NCBI GenBank assembly: GCA_964019135.1
Contig: OZ025256.1
Span: 23,071,911-23,135,910, forward strand
Direction of reading: 5' to 3'
DNA length: 64,000 bases
DNA from: Arenicola marina
Taxonomy: Eukaryota; Annelida; Polychaeta; Arenicolidae
In this document: positions 59,728 through 64,000 of the stretch, in pieces
How positions within the stretch are numbered: the stretch's first letter is position 1
Layout of the letters: each line of letters starts with the position of its first letter
Translations under genes and position numbers: made by a program
The notes under the pieces: generated by a model
What the model was told of the DNA's origin: nothing
The model's input: only the letters and a program-made list of their open reading frames with translations
Database searches by the model: none

Positions 59728-60978
59728 AAGATGAAGGGGAGGAGGAAGAGGAAGGGGAGGAGGAAGAGGAAGGGGAGGAGGAAGGGGAGGAGGAAGGGGA
59801 GGAGGAAGACGAAGGGGAGGAGGAAGAGAAGGAGGAGGAAGATGAAGGGGAGGAGGAAGAGGAAGGGGAGGAGGAAGACGAAGGGGAGGAGGAAGAGAAG
59901 GAGGAGGAAGATGAAGGGGAGGAGGAAGAGAAGGAGGCGGAAGATGAAGGGGAGGAGAAGAGAAAGATGAAGATGAAGGGGAAGAGGAAGAGAAGGAGGA
60001 GGAAGATGAAGGGGAGGAGGAAGAGAAGAAGGCGGAAGATGAAGGGGAGGGGGAAGAGAAGGAGGAGGAAGAGGAAGGCGAGGAGGAAGGGGAGGAAAAA
60101 GATGAAGAGGAGGAGGAAGAGAAGGAGGCGGAAGACGAAGCGGAAGAGGAAGAGAAGGAGGCGGAAGACGAAGGGGAGGAGGAAGGGGAGGAGAAAGATG
60201 AAGAGGAGGAAGAGAAAGAGGCGGAAGACGAAGGGGAAGAGGACGAGAAGGAGGAGGAAGATGAAGCGGAGAAGGAAGAGAAGAAGGCGGAAGATGAAGG
60301 GGAGGAGGAAGAGAAGGAGGCGGAAGATGAAGGGGAGGAGGAAGAGAAGGAGGCGGAAGATGAAAGGTGGGAGGAAGAGAAGGAGGAGGAAGACGAAGGG
60401 GGGGGGGAGGAAGAGAAGGAAGAGGAAGATGAAGGGGAGGAGGAAGAGAAGGAGGCGGAAGATGAAGGGGAAGAGGAAGAGAAGGAGGCGGAAGATGAAG
60501 GGGAGGAGGAAGAGAAGGAGGAGGAAGAGGAAGGCGAGGAGGAATGGGAGGAGAAAGATGAAGAGGAGGAGGAAGAGAAGGAGGCGGAAGACGAAGGGGA
60601 AGAGGAAGAGAAGGAGGCGGAAGAGGAAGGCGAGGAGGAATGGGAGGAGAAAGATGAAGAGGAGGAGGAAGAGAAGGAGGCGGAAGACGAAGGGGAAGAG
60701 GAAGAGAAGGAGGCGGAAGACGAAGGGGAGGAGGAAGGGGAGGAGAAAGATGAAGAGGAGGAGGAAGAGAAGGAGGCGGAAGACGAAGGGGAAGAGGAAG
60801 AGAAGGAGGAGGAAGATGAAGGGGAGGAGGAAGAGAAGAAGGCGGAAGATGAAGGGGAGGATGAAGAGAAGGAGGCGGAAGATGAAGGGGAGGAGGAAGA
60901 GAAGGAGGCGGAAGATGAAAGGTGGGAGGAAGAGAAGGAGGAAGACGAAGGGGGGGAGGAACAGAAGGAAGAGGAAGA
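59728..60978. repeat. Purine-only minisatellite array (right part)
   Basis: Continuation of the 55.6-58.9 kb array on the other side of the solo LTR, about 1.25 kb, with the same GGGGAGGAGGAAGAGAAGG core. It ends exactly at the poly(T) tract of the LINE on its right. Long frames on both strands are repeat artefacts. Confidence 0.93.
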
Positions 60979-63900
60979 TTTTTTTTTTTTTTTTTTTTTT
61001 TTTTCAAAATAAAAGTGCGGTACATAGGTACATCAAGTCCAATTGACTTATTCACAACAACAATAAAACATGATGAAGAAAGAAAAGACATTGTTTACGT
61101 CAATGCAATATTTAGTTTCTCAAGCCAGTTACATATATTTTTAATTTTTGTTACCCTGGTTACCCTGTATATGTAAATTTTTTGTGTTAATTCAGCCAGA
61201 AATAATTTATTGATATCGGAGTGAACACATCTAGTTTCTCTTTGGTTAAGTATCAGGTAGATTTTGTATATTATATAGCTGCATACAGTTATTCCAAAGT
61301 TATCTATATAGCTGTTGCAACCAGTTACGATGTCGGCTGGTGTAACAGTTCTACACATTACGAATGAAACAGCTTTCCAAATGTTATTGATATAATCACA
61401 CCAGAATAACATGTGAGGTATGGTATGAGAATCGCGACAGTAAGGACAATAGTCATTTTCTCTTAGTTTCATTTTCTTCAGATTGTAGTTACAAGTTAAA
61501 ATATTGTGCAAAATCTTATAGTTAAATTCTGACAATTTAGAGTCTGTGATGTCAATCACTTTTCGACTAAAAGCTGCCAATGTATCTTCCTCAGCAGGTA
61601 GCAGACACCAATTGCCTAACGCCTTCAGAGGTTTTTTAACCTCGTACTTACAGCTTACTAACGCTTTATATATGTCTTTAGATTTGATATTATTGTTTAA
61701 AAAAGGAATGGAGCCTGTAGTTACACAAGGTAAAATAGTCATGACATCGCGTAGCTTTAACATTATATCTCTATATGGATATAGAGCTTTCTTTAGTAAC
61801 TTGATTTGACGCAGTACATCTCTCTGGTCATTTATCATATGGTACAGGTAGGTTTCATCGACACTTCCATTTGTGAGTTTCAAATGGTGTACTTTAGTGA
61901 TACCAACCTTAATAAACGAATTAAAGAGTAGGCATGTTTTTACACTCCTGTTACCTAACATTACGCTTACGTTTTGGTTTCCCCATAAAGACTCAGTAAG
62001 TAAACTCTCGATATCTTGTGGCTGCGGTCGAACATTTGCTTTCGCGTACGCACTTATGATATTTGAATAGAAGGTGGGCAACTTGGATAACTCAGGCAAT
62101 GCACTTTTTTCACTGAAGCACATGTCAACGATTGGTGTTTGAAACTGCTCGCAATATCCTTTACCTAGGACAGCCCAATTTGCATTATTTTCATCTGCAA
62201 GTAGTCGTATCAGCCACTTGGCTTTCAGGGAGTCAATATTCGAGTCTAAGTCTATCATTGCCACTCCGCCATACGCTTTTGGTGACATCAATACATTACG
62301 TTTAATACGTTCCGTTCTATTCCAGATAAAATTATACAGTAGCTTGTTAAGTTTCTTAACTATGTCGGGTGGCACTATAACGCAGGTTGCAATAAACGAT
62401 ATCTTTGGGATAATTAAGGCTTTTATTACAGTTAGCTTGCCAAAGAGTGTTAACTTCCTTTTTTTCCAGGTACTTAAGACTTTCTCTATGGATAGTAGTT
62501 TGTTAGTCCAGTTTAGATTATTACACTCTTCACTATCATTTCCGATATACACGCCGAGACACTTCACAGGCTCTTCCAATATTGCTATACCGTGGGGGGT
62601 TACCTCTTTTTTATTCCCGCTGGGACCGACATTCATACACATGGTTTTTGCTAGGTTTATTTTTAGTCCTGCCACTTTTTCAAATTCATTTAATTCATCG
62701 AGCACCCCTGTAATTTGTTCGGCGTTTTGTAGGAATAGTGTCAAGTCGTCAGCAAATTGGGATACCTTTAGCTCGTGCTCTTGCTGTCTGATTCGAACCT
62801 TGAAACCCTTTATACCCTTATTGTTTTTAAAATTAATGGCCAGCAATTCAATAGCTATGACGAACAGCATCGCCGAGAGTGGACATCCCTGCTTTATACC
62901 GCGAGACAAGTTAACAAGATTTGAAAAGTGACCGTTGTTTTTTACCCGTGCAGATGAATCTTTATATAACAGTCGGACCCATTGAATGAATGATTTTCCA
63001 AACTCAAATTCTTTTAGTGACTGGTGTAGAAAATCCCATTCTAAACTGTCAAAAGCTTTCTCGAAGTCCAAAAATAGAAGAATACCACTGACATGTTTAC
63101 GATTTGCATAATCTATAACGTCTTGCATCATACGGACATTGCAACCTATAAACCGTTTTGGTATATAACCAGTTTGATCTGGGCTTATGATACTAGATAT
63201 GACTGATTTAAGACGCCGGGCCAGCGCTTGTGCCAGGATCTTATAATCAACATTAGATAGCGTGATTGGTCTGTAGTTTTTAAGTAATCCACGAGAGTTG
63301 CCTTTATGAATGAGCGTTAAAAGCGACGTGCGTTGTGAAACCGACAACATTTCCTCTTCATAGCATTCCTTGTATGATTCAACTAACAAATCTTTTATGT
63401 ATGGCCATAATGCTTGATAAAACTCCACGGTGAGCCCGTCGTTTCCCGGAGACTTGTTTAGTTTCATTGCCATAAGTGCATTTGAACATTCCTGCACTGA
63501 CACATATCCTTCACAGAGATCGCGATCTTCCTTTGACAATACATTTGTAACCTTTACGGCGTCAATATAACTGTTTACGTGGTTAATGTCAGGAGACCTG
63601 CTTTTGTAGAGGCTATCATAGTATTGATGTAATTCCTTCAGGATACAATCTTTGTTTGTGATACGGGTTCCGTCCGGTGATTCTAACATGTCTATACTAT
63701 TATAAGATTGACGAGACTTTTCTAAATTAAGAAAATAAGACGTATTTTTTCCCCTTGCTCTCTCCATTCTGCCCTAGCACGTATCTGAGCTCCTTTTGCG
63801 GTATCACACATCAACATATCGTATTCTGCTTTTAGTGTGGTTCTTTTGACTATCAAGTCAGTAGAGCTATGAAGGACTATGGCTCTCTCGATAACCTTCA

Positions 63901-64000
63901 ACTCTTCCTCGACCTTTTCCACAGCATTTTTACGTACTCTACTTTGGATTATACCATAATGTATGGAAAACTCCTTAAATTTAATTTTGCACAAGTCCCA
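60979..64000 (-). mobile_element. L1/Tx1-type LINE, 3' half, running off the right edge
   Basis: A minus-strand LINE whose 3' end is a run of 26 T (60979-61004) directly joined to the purine array, followed by a 90-bp 3' untranslated region with an ATTTTATT-type signal, then ORF2 (stop at 61095). The element extends past 64000, so its endonuclease domain, ORF1, 5' end and right target duplication are not visible. The homopolymer tail and nearly intact ORF2 suggest a fairly recent insertion. It is the longest LINE piece in the window. Confidence 0.9.
61095..64000 (-). pseudogene. LINE ORF2 (reverse transcriptase and C-terminal domain), one frameshift, 5' end outside window
   Basis: The main frame runs from 63767 to the stop at 61095 (890 codons) without internal stops. 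In order: SPGNDGLTVEF and LIHKGNSRGLLKNYRPITL (RT blocks 1-2), FLDFEKAFDSLEWDF (about residue 230, first catalytic Asp), SRGIKQGCPLSAMLF, QFADDLTLF (about residue 337, catalytic FADD), GLKINLAKT, then a C-terminal zinc-knuckle-like CPYCRDSHTIPHM (about residue 772). This matches L1/Tx1 ORF2, which nicks and reverse-transcribes at the target. Upstream, another minus frame (63994-63722, continuing to the window edge as WDLCKIKFKEFSIHYG) encodes the EN-RT linker up to EWREQGEK. The two frames meet in a run of six T at 63747-63752, where one missing base would explain the shift from GEK to NTSYFLNLEK. Confidence 0.88.

Noticed and set aside
55544-61091. Glu-rich, Arg/Lys-rich, Ser-rich and Leu/Phe-rich frames over the purine array
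   Set aside because: All readings of one low-complexity purine repeat. The apparent hydrophobic segments of the minus strand are codon artefacts of a CT-rich strand.

Overview
The window looks like nuclear DNA of an animal, most likely a marine invertebrate. The support is one intron-containing gene for a membrane-anchored FkbM/Star-like methyltransferase-fold protein, several L1/Tx1-type LINE fragments, a Jockey/CR1-like LINE tail, tRNA-derived SINEs, a MITE and a solo LTR. Species or phylum cannot be fixed from sequence alone.

The dominant feature is tandem repetition. Roughly 47-48 kb of the 64 kb (about three quarters, from array boundaries read by eye) is minisatellite, made of at least eight unrelated unit families. 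Layout: 12-bp GACCTGGAGCTA family (about 0.92-13.1 kb and again 16.5-17.7 kb); a second 12-bp family, CACCGCATCCAT (17.8-28.5 kb, split by a SINE at 24.4 kb); a 63/24-bp GC-rich array (29.7-33.3 kb); an intronic 13/32/18/19-bp array (35.5-43.3 kb); a 23-bp array (45.6-52.3 kb); a 22-bp array (53.2-54.4 kb); and a purine-only 33-bp array (55.6-61.0 kb, split by a solo LTR). Very long open frames across these arrays on both strands follow from the repeat period and are not treated as genes.

Between arrays lie islands of ordinary sequence. 13.1-16.5 kb holds LINE debris, including an ORF1 whose end resembles the IMPACT/YigZ (UPF0029) fold. 28.75-29.6 kb is a 5'-truncated LINE with a perfect 21-bp target duplication. 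33.9-44.2 kb is the one host gene: three exons, all junctions phase 0, 334 codons. 60.98 kb to the right edge is a LINE ORF2 on the minus strand with intact reverse-transcriptase motifs and one homopolymer frameshift.

The most interesting signal is in intron 2 of the methyltransferase-like gene. The 7.8-kb array starts exactly at the exon 2 donor site, and its repeat unit (TTGGTCAGTACTCTGG) looks like an amplified copy of that donor junction (CTG|GTCAGTATTCTGG). The intron therefore carries hundreds of donor-like sequences, about a dozen of which have changed to the stronger GTAAG form.
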